DNA of 64,000 nt, taken from NCBI GenBank assembly GCA_027364735.1, contig DAHXOT010000007.1, forward strand, positions 1 through 64,000, written 5' to 3'. The translations under genes and the position numbers were made by a program. The notes under the pieces were generated by a model, which saw only the letters and a program-made list of their open reading frames with translations, was not told the origin of the DNA and did no database searches. Position 1 is the stretch's first letter; the number at the start of each line of letters is the position of its first letter. This DNA comes from Hydrotalea sp. Lineage in GTDB: Bacteria > Bacteroidota > Bacteroidia > Chitinophagales > Chitinophagaceae. Below, in pieces: positions 52,857 to 62,753 of this stretch.

Positions 52857-54488
52857 ATGATACCAACCACTACCACATTACAGCACAAAAGTGTAGCATA
52901 CATTACACCGAATGAGATGACAATTACCGGAGCCTTCCGCCCGGCCTATGCAGAAATTTTAACACCACAAGCATTAGAATTTATTCATTCACTTCATACA
53001 AGATTTGAAGCAAGAAGAAAATCATTATTACATTTTAGAAACCAAATCCAACTAAACATTGATAATGGCATTATGCCGGGTTTTCTTCCTACCACTGCTA
53101 TTATTAGAAACAGCGAATGGAAATGCCCAGAAGTACCTTTTGATTTGCAAGACCGCCGTGTAGAGATTACCGGACCGGTTGATAGAAAAATGATTATTAA
53201 TGCACTTAACTCGGGTGCTAAAATTTTTATGGCCGATTTTGAAGATAGCAATTCACCCGATTGGCATAATACAATACAAGGGCAAATTAATCTATACGAT
53301 GCTATTAGGCATACAATATCGTTTACCAATGAAAACGGAAAAGAATATTTTTTAAATACCGAAATTGCTACATTGATGGTAAGGCCCAGAGGTTGGCATT
53401 TGGTTGATAAACATATTTTAATTAATAGCGAGCCTATTAGTGCGGCATTACTCGATTTTGGTTTATTCTTCTTTCATAACGCAAAACAATTAATTAATAA
53501 TGGCAGTGGACCTTACTTTTATTTGCCAAAATTAGAAAACTATAGAGAAGCAAGGTTATGGGATGATATTTTTGTTTATGCTCAAAATTATATGGGCATA
53601 CCGCATGGCACAATTAAAGCTACTGTTTTAATAGAAACTATTTTAGCAACATTTCAATTAGACGAAATTATTTGGGAATTACGCGATCATTGCGCTGGCT
53701 TAAATTGCGGTAGATGGGATTACATTTTTTCTTTCATCAAAAAATTTAAAAACGTTCCTAACTATATTTTCCCCGAAAGAAGTCAGGTTACCATGACGGT
53801 TCCTTTTATGCGAGCCTATACACAACTTGTAATTAAAACTTGTCATAAAAGAGGCATTCACGCAATGGGAGGAATGGCAGCACAAATTCCAATTAAAAAT
53901 AATTTAGAAGAAAATGAAATTGCCTTAGAGAAAGTTAGAGCCGATAAATTAAGAGAAGTTACCGATGGACATGATGGCACATGGGTAGCACATCCCGCAT
54001 TAGTACCTATTGCAATGGATGTATTCAATCAATACATGACCACACCCAATCAAATTAATACAAAAACAAAGGAGGATTTTTTCTGTTCCGAAAAAGATTT
54101 ATTACAACTTCCGGAAGGCACAATTACCGAAGCCGGTTTTAGAATGAATATTAACGTAGGAATTTTATATTTAGAAAGCTGGCTAAGAGGAAATGGAGCA
54201 GCCGCTTTATATAATTTAATGGAAGATGCAGCTACAGCCGAAATTTCTAGAACACAAATTTGGCAATGGATTAAAACTAATGCCAAATGGGATTGTGGCA
54301 AAGTAATTACCGATACCTGCTACTTAAGAGTAAGAGCTGAAGAAGTAGCAAAAATTAAAAAATATGTTGGAGAAGAAATATTTAACAACGGAAAATTTGA
54401 TGAAGCAATTGCCCTTTTCGATAAGTTGGTTTTACAAGATGATTTCACAGAATTTTTAACCATTCCCGCTTATGAATTAATTGAATAA
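52857..54488 (+). CDS. aceB: Malate synthase A
   Basis: Condenses acetyl-CoA with glyoxylate to malate. The 543 residues match form A length. Motifs visible are FMADFEDSNSPDW, MVRPRGWHLVDKH, ATVLIETILATFQLDEI, LNCGRWDYIFSFIKK and TVPFMRAYTQLVIKTCHKRG. The C-terminal helical plug has MEDAATAEISRTQIWQWIK. It starts the aceB-aceA operon, divergent from its likely regulator. A near-consensus -7 box (TTTCTTTG) lies around 52833-52840. Confidence 0.98.
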   Translation: MIPTTTTLQHKSVAYITPNEMTITGAFRPAYAEILTPQALEFIHSLHTRFEARRKSLLHFRNQIQLNIDNGIMPGFLPTTAIIRNSEWKCPEVPFDLQDRRVEITGPVDRKMIINALNSGAKIFMADFEDSNSPDWHNTIQGQINLYDAIRHTISFTNENGKEYFLNTEIATLMVRPRGWHLVDKHILINSEPISAALLDFGLFFFHNAKQLINNGSGPYFYLPKLENYREARLWDDIFVYAQNYMGIPHGTIKATVLIETILATFQLDEIIWELRDHCAGLNCGRWDYIFSFIKKFKNVPNYIFPERSQVTMTVPFMRAYTQLVIKTCHKRGIHAMGGMAAQIPIKNNLEENEIALEKVRADKLREVTDGHDGTWVAHPALVPIAMDVFNQYMTTPNQINTKTKEDFFCSEKDLLQLPEGTITEAGFRMNINVGILYLESWLRGNGAAALYNLMEDAATAEISRTQIWQWIKTNAKWDCGKVITDTCYLRVRAEEVAKIKKYVGEEIFNNGKFDEAIALFDKLVLQDDFTEFLTIPAYELIE

Positions 54489-54545
54489 GAGCCGATAATA
54501 TTATGCATTTCACAATAACAATAACAAACCCTTAAAACAAGCAAT

Positions 54546-55820
54546 ATGAGTAACTTTTCAAAAGCAGAACAGCTAACCGCACATTGGAACAGTAATCCAA
54601 GGTGGGCTGGCATTATAAGGCCGTATACTGCAGAAAGTGTTTTAACGCTTCGCAGTAAAATAGAAATAGAATATACCCTGGCAAAAAATGGAGCAGACAA
54701 ATTATGGAAACGCTTAACAACACAATCCTACGTTGGAGCCTTGGGTGCATTAACAGGTAATCAGGCAATACAAGAAGTAGCAGCAGGATTAGAAGCTATT
54801 TATTTAAGTGGATGGCAAGTAGCAGCAGATGCGAATATAGCAGGACAAATGTACCCCGATCAATCTTTATACCCCGCTAACTCTGTTCCGCAAGTGGTGA
54901 AAAGAATTAATAATGCTTTATTACGTGCCGAACAAATTGATAGTGTAAATGGAGATAATACAAAAGATTGGATGCAACCTATTATTGCAGATGCCGAAGC
55001 CGGATTTGGCGGCAACTTAAATGCGTACGAGTTAATGAAAGAGATGATTGAAGCAGGAGCTGCTGCAGTTCATTTTGAAGATCAATTATCTTCTGCCAAA
55101 AAATGTGGCCACTTAGGTGGAAAAGTTTTGGTACCAACACAAGAAGCTATTAATAAATTAATTGCTGCCCGATTAGCTGCAGATGTTTGCAATGTTCCTA
55201 CATTAATTATTGCACGCACCGATGGAGAAGCTGCCAATTTAATTACAAGTGATATTGATGAAAGAGATAAAGTATTTATACAAGGTGAAAGAACTTCGGA
55301 AGGTTTTTACTTTGTTAAAAATGGTGTAGAACAATGTATAGCTCGTGGCATCTCGTATGCACCTTATGCAGATATGCTATGGATGGAAACTTCAAAACCC
55401 GACTTAGCAGTAGCAAAAGAATTTGCAGAAGCAATTCATTCAAAATATCCGGAAAAATTATTAGCATATAATTGCTCTCCTTCTTTTAATTGGGCAAAAT
55501 ATTTAACCAAAAAAGAAATGGAAATTTTTAGAGAAGAATTGGCCGCATTAGGATATAAATTTCAGTTTATTACTTTAGCAGGTTTTCATGCGCTCAATAC
55601 TTCTATGTTCGAATTAAGTAAATCGTATTTTGAAAAAGGTATGGCAGGATTTTCTGAATTGCAGCAAAGAGAATTTGCTTTACAAGAAAAAGGATTTAGT
55701 GCTATAAAACATCAAAGTTTTGTTGGAACAGGTTATTTTGATTATGTGCAAAATACTGTTCAGCAAGGTGCTTCTACCATAGCATTAAAAGAGAGTACAG
55801 AAGCTGCACAATTTCATTAG
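54546..55820 (+). CDS. aceA: Isocitrate lyase
   Basis: Cleaves isocitrate to succinate and glyoxylate. The 424 residues have the TIM-barrel core with the catalytic loop [18 protein letters not shown] (nucleophilic Cys187), ADAEAGFGG for metal binding, [11 protein letters not shown], and [13 protein letters not shown]. Of prokaryotic subfamily length, without the large eukaryotic insert. It follows aceB by 57 nt and ends before a strong terminator. Confidence 0.98.
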   Translation: MSNFSKAEQLTAHWNSNPRWAGIIRPYTAESVLTLRSKIEIEYTLAKNGADKLWKRLTTQSYVGALGALTGNQAIQEVAAGLEAIYLSGWQVAADANIAGQMYPDQSLYPANSVPQVVKRINNALLRAEQIDSVNGDNTKDWMQPIIADAEAGFGGNLNAYELMKEMIEAGAAAVHFEDQLSSAKKCGHLGGKVLVPTQEAINKLIAARLAADVCNVPTLIIARTDGEAANLITSDIDERDKVFIQGERTSEGFYFVKNGVEQCIARGISYAPYADMLWMETSKPDLAVAKEFAEAIHSKYPEKLLAYNCSPSFNWAKYLTKKEMEIFREELAALGYKFQFITLAGFHALNTSMFELSKSYFEKGMAGFSELQQREFALQEKGFSAIKHQSFVGTGYFDYVQNTVQQGASTIALKESTEAAQFH

Positions 55821-55867
55821 TCTTTTTACGTGTTGGCATAATCAAAGTTGCATTGCACCGCAACTCC

Positions 55868-55894
55868 GGGGTAGCGTTCTCGTTACCCTTTTTT
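55868..55894. terminator. Terminator after aceA
   Basis: GGGTAGCG / CGTTACCC, 8 bp with one G/T wobble, loop TTCT, then TTTTTTATTTT. The next gene (minus) stops at 55893, so it may work in both directions. Confidence 0.9.
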
Positions 55895-57215
55895 ATTTTA
55901 TAATAATACTTATTACAAATAAAAATGCCAATACATACATGGCAGTATTCACTTCTCTGTGTTTTCCGCTAATTAATTTTAATACTACATAACTTACCAT
56001 TCCAAAAACAATACCTTCTGCAATGCTATAAGTAAAAGGCATTATTATAATGGTTAAAAATGCAGGTAACGCATTAGTGATATCCGAAAAATCTATTTTC
56101 TGAATTTCTTTTAACATTAATAACCCAACAATAATTAAAGCCGGCGATGTAGCAGCAGCAGGAATAATAGAAAGAAGTGGTGCAAAGAATAGCGACAAAA
56201 AAAACATGGCACTAACTGTTAAAGCTGTTAATCCGGTTTTACCTCCCGAAGCAATTCCACTGGCACTTTCTATATAAGCAGTAGCCACACTCGATCCTAA
56301 ACATGCAGCCGATGTTGTTGCAATAGCATCGGCCAATAACGCTCTTTTTACATTTGGAATTTTTCCATCCTTATCTAATAAATTTCCTGCCGAACAACAC
56401 CCTATTAATGTACCTACAGTATCAAATACATTTACCGATAATAATGTAAATAAAATAATAAGCATATTCCATGAAAATATTTTCGAGAATTCTATTTTAA
56501 AAAAAACCGGAGCTAATGAAGGTGGTAAACTTACTATAGTTTGAAGCTTTGGCAAATGCGTTAATCCAAGTGGAATGCCAATAATTGTTGCTACAATTAT
56601 TCCTATAAACAAAGCAGCATTTACTTTTTTAAACATCAATGCGGCACTTACAAATAATCCTATAAAAACAATAATTGAAGCTGCAGATTTAATGTTACCC
56701 AGCTTTACAATTACCCCATCGATTTTATTATTACCAACAACCATTCCTGTTTCTATTATTCCGGCATTTACTAACCCAATAAGTGCAATAAATAACCCTA
56801 TTCCAACAGATATTGCTTTTTTAATATCGGCCGGAATACTATTAATAATTGCTTCGCGAATATTTAATAAAGAAAGAATTATGAATAAAATACCTTCTAA
56901 AAAAACAGCGGTTAATGCAAATTGCCAGCTATAGCCCATTCCCATTACAATACTATAAGAAAAAAAAGCATTTAACCCCATTCCGGGTGCAACAGCAATT
57001 GGAAGGTTGGCCAATAAACTCATTAGCAGTGTTCCAATAATAGCTGTAATTGCAGTAGCTACCATTACGGCATTAAAATTCATTCCGGTTTTAGAAAGTA
57101 TTAACGGATTTACTACAAGAATATATGCCATTGTAAAAAAGGTAGTTAATCCGGCAGTAATTTCTGTTTTAGCAGTTGTTTGATGCTGCTGAAGTTTAAA
57201 AAGCTTTTCAATCAT
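55893..57215 (-). CDS. NCS2-family purine permease (AzgA/PbuG-like)
   Basis: Proton-coupled importer of adenine, guanine or hypoxanthine. The 440 residues form about 12-14 membrane helices. Characteristic motifs are TEITAGLTTFFTMAYILVVNP at the start, APGMGLNAFFSYSIV, TVGTLIGCCSAGNLLDKDGK, and SVATAYIESASGIASGGKTGL. Monocistronic, convergent with aceA. Substrate preference not resolvable. Confidence 0.93.
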   Translation of the reverse strand: MIEKLFKLQQHQTTAKTEITAGLTTFFTMAYILVVNPLILSKTGMNFNAVMVATAITAIIGTLLMSLLANLPIAVAPGMGLNAFFSYSIVMGMGYSWQFALTAVFLEGILFIILSLLNIREAIINSIPADIKKAISVGIGLFIALIGLVNAGIIETGMVVGNNKIDGVIVKLGNIKSAASIIVFIGLFVSAALMFKKVNAALFIGIIVATIIGIPLGLTHLPKLQTIVSLPPSLAPVFFKIEFSKIFSWNMLIILFTLLSVNVFDTVGTLIGCCSAGNLLDKDGKIPNVKRALLADAIATTSAACLGSSVATAYIESASGIASGGKTGLTALTVSAMFFLSLFFAPLLSIIPAAATSPALIIVGLLMLKEIQKIDFSDITNALPAFLTIIIMPFTYSIAEGIVFGMVSYVVLKLISGKHREVNTAMYVLAFLFVISIIIK

Positions 57216-57305
57216 AAAAGTTTACTGTAATTAAGATTGAATTTATAAATTGTACTGCAAAGCAGCAACTTACTTTTTTAACTAACTAAAGGCATCAACA
57301 GTTAG

Positions 57306-59828
57306 TTATACGTTTCTTTTTCGTTTTAGTTGGTTATAATCTACAAAATAAATAAACTTAACACTTAACATATTACTATGCGGTGCAGCTAAAGTTTGCA
57401 TTAGGTTTTGAATATACGTTCGGTATGTAAATCCATCAATTGAAACATCGGGACCAATAGCATTTTTCCATGCAACAATTAATCTACTTCCAAGTTTAAA
57501 ATCCCAAGTATAAAAAGCATCTACATTAAATGCATTATAATCATTATCATATCCTGTTTGATATGGAAGTTGATGACTAAAAAAATCTCCATCCATACCT
57601 ACTTTATAAAAATTTACATAATGAACATTGCTCCAAAAATGCCTTACTCTAACCGATAAATTCATTCTAGCTTTAAAATTATACACCCCATTTACAATAG
57701 TTTCCACCCTTTCAGTGTGCCTTTTACCAATTACCGGTTCATTAGTTCCCGGCTCAAAATATACCCAACCTGTTTCACCTGGATCGAATTCTTTACGTAC
57801 ACTTAAACTCAGTAAAAATTTATCATTAAATCTATATCGCACATTTCCATTAGCCATATAAAAAGGCAAATATTCTGGCCAGCCATAAGAAATAGCATAT
57901 CCAACACCTGCTCTAACATACAATTTCTTTCTACTATCCGATCCACCAAAAATTCCACCAAAACTCCAAGGCCATCTATGCATCATTCTACCGGGAGTTC
58001 TTAATTCAAAATAATCGTTTTGCACATTAGGATTACCTACCCAATTAAAGGTAACATCCCAAAAATTTTTAAACACATGCAAAAAACTGAAATTGTATAA
58101 CAACTCGCGGAAAACAAAAGGATTATATAAATTACGATAGAGTACATTAAAACTATAGGTTCGTAAATTGAAATATTTATTGGGCTGAAATTGATTGTAA
58201 GTAAGGTTTACAGAACTAACCACTTCATTAGGATTATGCAAATAGCCTAAATCATTAGGATCGTATCTGTCGCTAGTAATGGTATTGGCTAATTCCCATT
58301 GCCATATACCGCTAACTTTTCCAAAACTTGCTGTTGTTCTAAAGCCATAATGAGCATCGTTACCACCATCCGATCGAAAACCATTTTGCAAATTAGTTGC
58401 ACTTACAGAACTAAATCGGCCTTTTAATTGAAGATTATACATATTTTTCTTATCAAATAAACTTATGTCAATTGCAGAAACATTTGCATTTCGCTGGCCT
58501 GCTTTGCGTAATACATTAGCATTGGTAAATGTAATACTGCTTCTGTTTTTTAATGCCTGATCTAACACAACAATATTATAATTAGAGGCTGGTTCTGTTT
58601 GAACTTCTCTTCTTTTTCCGGATTTATCAATTATTTCAGCAGTTTCGGCAGCAGTAATAGCATTAAAAATGCCAATACCTAAATTATTGTTGGTTCTTCC
58701 TGAAAATTTAGTGGCATTATATAATTGGGTTAATGTTGGGTTTTTTATGATGGTAAATCCACTATCATTAGCCCATGCATTAACACTGTCGTATAGCCGA
58801 GGTGTTCTTCCAACTCGCCTCGAATAAAAAATACCGGCTTTATTAAACAATTCTGTTCCTTCAGTAAAAAACGGTCTATTTTCTGCAAATTGCAATTCGT
58901 ACGGAGATAAATTCAAAACTACATTATCGCTTTGAGTTTGACCAAAATCGGGAATCAATGTCATATCCATTGTAAAGCTTTGGTTAATTCCATATTTCAC
59001 ATCCATTCCTCCATTATGTAAAACAGAATTAAAGCTTCCGTTATTAGTAGGTGTAGAGCTATAGCCGGTAGAAATATAGGGCAAAAAAGATAATCGAAGT
59101 GGTGGTAATAAGTTTTTTAATCCTTTTAAAATACCTGATTGGTTCATCAATCCGGATATTTGAGGATTAATAGGATTCCAATAATCTACTTCATTTAATC
59201 GCCTAATTAACCGATAAAAATTAATACCCCAATCTTGAATTTCGCTTTTAGAAAATCGCAAACTCATATAGGGTATTTTCATTTCAACAATCCATCCATC
59301 ATTAACAATTTTTACTTCACTATCCCAAACCGCATCCCATGTATTATCAATACCTGAACTGTTTATTTTAGCACCAAAACTATTTGAATTGTCAACGGTT
59401 TGATTGGAAGATACTTTAGCATCTGTTTGCACATTTGCACTTGTTACAAGAAATAAAAATCCATTTTGCTTATCGTTATAGGTGTCAAATACAATTCCAA
59501 ACAAATCAACATCTTGCCTATCTTCATTATCTCTGGCTGTAAGTTGTTTACGAATTAATGAAGGATTATCGTATAAATGTGCAGCAACATAAATTGCTTC
59601 ATCATCGTATACAATTTTTACTTCTGTTTTCCGAGAAGCGGTATCGCCAAATTTTGGTTGATTAACAATAAAATTATCTGCGATTGGTGCAGTACGCCAA
59701 ACTTCTTCATTTAATACACCATCAATTTTGGGAGCATGTGTAATTTTTACTGCTTGCAGCATTTTTTGAGCAGTGACGGTAGCCAATAAGAATATAAAGA
59801 CTATTAAAATAGAAAATTTTTGCAGCAT
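57306..59828 (-). CDS. DUF5916 family outer-membrane protein with N-terminal CBM9-like domain
   Basis: The start at 59828 gives 840 residues. It begins with a signal peptide (MLQKFSILIVFIFLLATVTA), then a carbohydrate-binding family 9-like beta domain at about 25-210 (KIDGVLNEEVWRTAPIADNF, VKIVYDDEAIYVAAHLYD, WIVEMKIPYMSLRFS). A long DUF5916 beta-barrel-like region follows (FAENRPFFTEGTELFN, FYSRRVGR) to a C-terminal strand. These proteins are exported and of unknown function in Bacteroidota; ligand binding by the CBM9 domain is inference. No SusC/SusD partners nearby. Confidence 0.88.
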   Translation of the reverse strand: MLQKFSILIVFIFLLATVTAQKMLQAVKITHAPKIDGVLNEEVWRTAPIADNFIVNQPKFGDTASRKTEVKIVYDDEAIYVAAHLYDNPSLIRKQLTARDNEDRQDVDLFGIVFDTYNDKQNGFLFLVTSANVQTDAKVSSNQTVDNSNSFGAKINSSGIDNTWDAVWDSEVKIVNDGWIVEMKIPYMSLRFSKSEIQDWGINFYRLIRRLNEVDYWNPINPQISGLMNQSGILKGLKNLLPPLRLSFLPYISTGYSSTPTNNGSFNSVLHNGGMDVKYGINQSFTMDMTLIPDFGQTQSDNVVLNLSPYELQFAENRPFFTEGTELFNKAGIFYSRRVGRTPRLYDSVNAWANDSGFTIIKNPTLTQLYNATKFSGRTNNNLGIGIFNAITAAETAEIIDKSGKRREVQTEPASNYNIVVLDQALKNRSSITFTNANVLRKAGQRNANVSAIDISLFDKKNMYNLQLKGRFSSVSATNLQNGFRSDGGNDAHYGFRTTASFGKVSGIWQWELANTITSDRYDPNDLGYLHNPNEVVSSVNLTYNQFQPNKYFNLRTYSFNVLYRNLYNPFVFRELLYNFSFLHVFKNFWDVTFNWVGNPNVQNDYFELRTPGRMMHRWPWSFGGIFGGSDSRKKLYVRAGVGYAISYGWPEYLPFYMANGNVRYRFNDKFLLSLSVRKEFDPGETGWVYFEPGTNEPVIGKRHTERVETIVNGVYNFKARMNLSVRVRHFWSNVHYVNFYKVGMDGDFFSHQLPYQTGYDNDYNAFNVDAFYTWDFKLGSRLIVAWKNAIGPDVSIDGFTYRTYIQNLMQTLAAPHSNMLSVKFIYFVDYNQLKRKRNV

Positions 59829-59933
59829 GATTTGGTTATTATATCGAAAATACAACGAATACTATTTTCTATAATCTCATTATATATCAAAGGTTAAAAA
59901 ACTTTATGAAAGCCTTTTTATACAAATTAAAAA

Positions 59934-59953
59934 TCCCCAATAAAAATTGGGGA
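59934..59953 (-). terminator. Terminator after the S24 repressor gene
   Basis: TCCCCAAT / ATTGGGGA, 8 bp with a 4-nt loop; on the minus strand a TTTTTAATTT tail follows. It lies 24 nt past the S24 gene stop. Confidence 0.9.
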
Positions 59954-59977
59954 CTACTACTTACTAACACATTTAAC

Positions 59978-60733
59978 CTAATTTAATTTCTTTTGTAAAT
60001 TGGCAACCTGCTCTTGCAGGTTATTTACCATTCCTGCTAAAGAGCCTACATCCCATTGTTGAACTGCATTGGCTTTATGTAAAATATAAATAGCCTTCCA
60101 TATTTCTAATACATCTTCTTCATTTACAGAATAAGGCTCATAAATGGGGTTATCGCTAACTAACGTAATTTTCTTTTTCAATTTATTATTCTTTAAAATA
60201 CGCTTGTATACTATTCCATCACTTTTAGATAAAACCACATAGGTATTACTATTTTTAACATCCTCTATATCCTGTACTTTTTCGCCAACTATCACACTAC
60301 CACTTGGTGTAGGCAACATGCTATCGCCAATAATTTCAAATGCACGATACTGCCCCGGAGCTAACATAGGTAAAGTAAATGTATTCAACTCATCAATAAA
60401 ATCCGAATCAGCATATCCGGCCAAATATCCTGCTGCTGCTTTAAAAGGTACAAATTGAATTTCAGCAGCACTTAATGAAGCCATTTTTTGTTTTCGCCGC
60501 TGATCGATATAACTATTGCCTTTTGTTGCCGATAAATCTTTTAATAACAGTTCATCCAAACTTAACTTAAAAATGGTACACATTGCTTCAAGTACTTCTA
60601 ATTTAGGTTCGGCACGTTCTTCTTCGTATGCACCAACTAATGAACGTTTAATATCGAGTTTATTTGCAAATACTTCCTGAGTCCATCCACGCAACTTGCG
60701 TAGGTAACGAAGATTTTTTCCGGCATAACTCAT
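59978..60733 (-). CDS. LexA/CI-type repressor: XRE DNA-binding domain plus S24 autoprotease
   Basis: The start at 60733 gives 251 residues; 16 extra upstream residues (to 60781) are not conserved. The N-terminal helix-turn-helix spans about 5-62 (LRYLRKLRGWTQEVFANKL, RSLVGAYEEERAEP). The S24 peptidase domain lies at about 95-215, with Ala101-Gly102 as the likely cleavage bond, catalytic Ser138 in EIIGDSMLPTP and Lys177 in DGIVYKRI. A short coiled coil follows at the C-terminus (VNNLQEQVANLQKKL). Unlike true LexA, the DNA-binding domain is of the XRE type. A palindrome and promoter lie upstream. It may be a stress- or damage-responsive repressor; targets unknown. Not associated with prophage genes here. 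Confidence 0.9.
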   Translation of the reverse strand: MSYAGKNLRYLRKLRGWTQEVFANKLDIKRSLVGAYEEERAEPKLEVLEAMCTIFKLSLDELLLKDLSATKGNSYIDQRRKQKMASLSAAEIQFVPFKAAAGYLAGYADSDFIDELNTFTLPMLAPGQYRAFEIIGDSMLPTPSGSVIVGEKVQDIEDVKNSNTYVVLSKSDGIVYKRILKNNKLKKKITLVSDNPIYEPYSVNEEDVLEIWKAIYILHKANAVQQWDVGSLAGMVNNLQEQVANLQKKLN

Positions 60734-60758
60734 AACTAATAATTTTAGACTGCAAATT

Positions 60759-60786
60759 ACTAAATTATTTAGTTTTATCAAATTTA
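60759..60786 (-). promoter_or_regulatory. S24 repressor promoter and probable self-operator
   Basis: Minus-strand TAAATTTG (60779-60786) is a TAnnTTTG box. Immediately downstream, ACTAAA-TTA-TTTAGT (60759-60773) is a perfect 6-bp inverted repeat overlapping the expected transcription start. This fits autorepression by the product. Confidence 0.5.
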
Positions 60787-60941
60787 TTTTTTCTCCGCCT
60801 TTCTACACTTTCAATTTAAACTCATATCCGATTCAGTTGCCTTATAATCTTTGAATGAAAATCGCAGCATTTACTTATACATTTGAAATAATTTTCTTCG
60901 ATAAAAGGATTTATTTTGTGCAATCACTATTCCTTGTATCA

Positions 60942-61295
60942 ATGAAAATAATATTATCACTCGAACAGGTTGCGCAATTAGCATTGACCATCCTTGGTTT
61001 GCATGTTTTACTCATTTCACTATCGTGGTGGCTGTGGTTGATTTTATTTTTCAGCCCCGATATTTCGATGCTTGGCTATTTAGTTAACAAAAAAATTGGT
61101 GCATACACGTATAATTTATTTCATCACAAATTAGTGGCTGCCATTTTTATTATTGCAGGATTTCTTTTGAAGGATACTATTTTAATGGCAATAGGTTTAT
61201 TATTGTATGCACATTCTTCGTTCGACCGCATCATGGGATACGGATTAAAATTCACCGATTCTTTTAAACATACGCATTTGGGCACGTTGAAATGA
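60942..61295 (+). CDS. DUF4260 small membrane protein
   Basis: The start at 60942 gives 117 residues with membrane segments at about 10-36 (VAQLALTILGLHVLLISLSW) and 65-92. The DUF4260 pattern is visible: FFSPDISMLGYLVNKKIGAY, YNLFHHK and HSSFDRIMGYGLK. A longer frame from ATG 60855 adds 29 residues. However, a TTTG-type sequence (ATAATCTTTG) directly in front of that ATG looks like a promoter, which favours the internal start. Function unknown. It precedes the frameshifted Ntn-hydrolase gene on the same strand by 40 nt. Confidence 0.8.
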   Translation: MKIILSLEQVAQLALTILGLHVLLISLSWWLWLILFFSPDISMLGYLVNKKIGAYTYNLFHHKLVAAIFIIAGFLLKDTILMAIGLLLYAHSSFDRIMGYGLKFTDSFKHTHLGTLK

Positions 61296-61335
61296 TAGAA
61301 TTTATTTTCTATCTTTCTTCTTCAAACCAAAACTT

Positions 61336-62735
61336 ATGCGAGTTCTGTATTTTCTATTCATTATTCTCAGTTTTGTTTCATGCAAAACAAAACAAGAAAA
61401 CAGCGGTCGTTTAGCTAAATCATTTAAAGAAAATAAAAATGGTTGGGTGTATGTTCATCTCGAAGGTTCACCATCCAATATTGGTTATCAGCATGGATAT
61501 TTATTATCAACCGAAATTGATACAGCCATTCAATCAGTTAGTTATTATTTGAATCACGACACAAAAAAGATTGGAATTTTTATCGAACCGCAGCAAAGAA
61601 TTTTTTATGGCCAAAATTAGATCGTGAATACAAAGATGAAATTAACGGCATTGCTGAAGGCTTGCAGGCAAAGGGTTTGAAGTACGATAGTCTTGACATT
61701 ACCGCATACAACGCCATGGAAGAACTGGCATTTTATTATGTTCCGCAATTAATGGATAAAATAAAACCGGGCAGCGGCAATAATAAAGCACCGGGCAATT
61801 GCAGTGCATTTATTGCTACAGGTAGTTTTACCAAAGATGGTAAAATTGTAATGGGGCATAATGCATGGACCGAATATATTTTCGGCCAGCATTGGAATAT
61901 AATTGCAGATATTGTTCCTGAAAAAGGCAATCACATTTTAATGGATTGTATGCCGGGCTTCATTCACAGTGGCGACGATTTTTTAATTACTGCCAATGGC
62001 ATTTTAATTACCGAAACCACCATTACACAATTTAAAGGATTCGATACAACTGCAACTCCCGAATTTGCTCGTGCACGTAAAGCAGCACAATACAGTAACA
62101 GCATTAATGATGTAATTAAAATTTTTATCACCGATAATAATGGCGGTTATGCGAACGATTGGTTGATTGGTGATACCAAAACAAATGAAGTAGCTAAATT
62201 AGAATTGGGTTTAAAAAATTATAAAGTTTGGAGAAGTAAAGACACCGCAATGGTTGGATCTAATTTTCCGAGCGATGAAAAGTTGATTAAAGAAGAAACC
62301 ACTTTTGATGTAAACAATAAAACAACATCGCCCAATGCAAGAAAAGTTAGAATGGAAAAATTAATGATGGATTGGAGAGGACAATTAGATGCTGAAACAG
62401 GAATGAAATTAGAAGCCGATCATTTTGACATATTACAAAATAAAAATGCCAATAACCGATGTGTTATTTGCGGACATATTGATGAAGACCCTTTAGGTTG
62501 TAAAGAATGGGATAACGCTCCATTTTATCCAATGGGTGCTGTTCAAGGAAAAGTAACCACAGCCGCATTGGCAAAGGATATGAAGTTTTGGGCAAGAATG
62601 GGGCATCCGTGTGGACAAGATTTTATTGGTGAAAAATTTTATACCCTTCACCCAGAATATAAATGGCAAGAAAAATATTTAAAGGATATGAAAGCATATC
62701 CATGGACTTTATTTGAAGCGAAAAAAGATAAATAA
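61336..62735 (+). pseudogene. Ntn-hydrolase (C45 / phospholipase B-like) lipoprotein, frameshifted
   Basis: Two consecutive frames form one protein. The first (61336-61620) has a lipoprotein signal (MRVLYFLFIILSFVSC) and the family start VHLEGSPSNIGYQHGYLLSTE. It stops after QQRIFYGQN. The other frame, read from about 61599, continues NFLWPKLDREYKDEINGIAEG and on to 62735. It carries the nucleophile region APGNCSAFIATG, the GKIVMGHNAWTEY motif and a conserved Cys/His-rich segment CVICGHIDEDPLG. Adding one base near 61600 (an AATTTTTT run) restores a single protein of about 466 residues. The family hydrolyses amide or ester bonds after self-cleavage before Cys. It may be a real mutation or a sequencing error. 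Confidence 0.85.
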
Positions 62736-62753
62736 TTTACCTGTAAATTATAT

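Noticed and set aside
54470-54700. 76-codon antisense frame over the aceB-aceA junction
   Set aside because: Overlaps two certain genes in antisense; no supporting motif or promoter.
55845-55865. GTTGC...GCAAC hairpin after aceA as an additional regulatory element
   Set aside because: Only 5 bp of stem; the adjacent stronger hairpin explains termination.
61595-61612. Programmed -1 frameshifting at the T-run of the Ntn-hydrolase gene
   Set aside because: The zero-frame codons ATT TTT TAT do not give a canonical X XXY YYZ heptamer; re-pairing in the -1 frame would be poor and no downstream stem-loop is evident. A plain indel is simpler.
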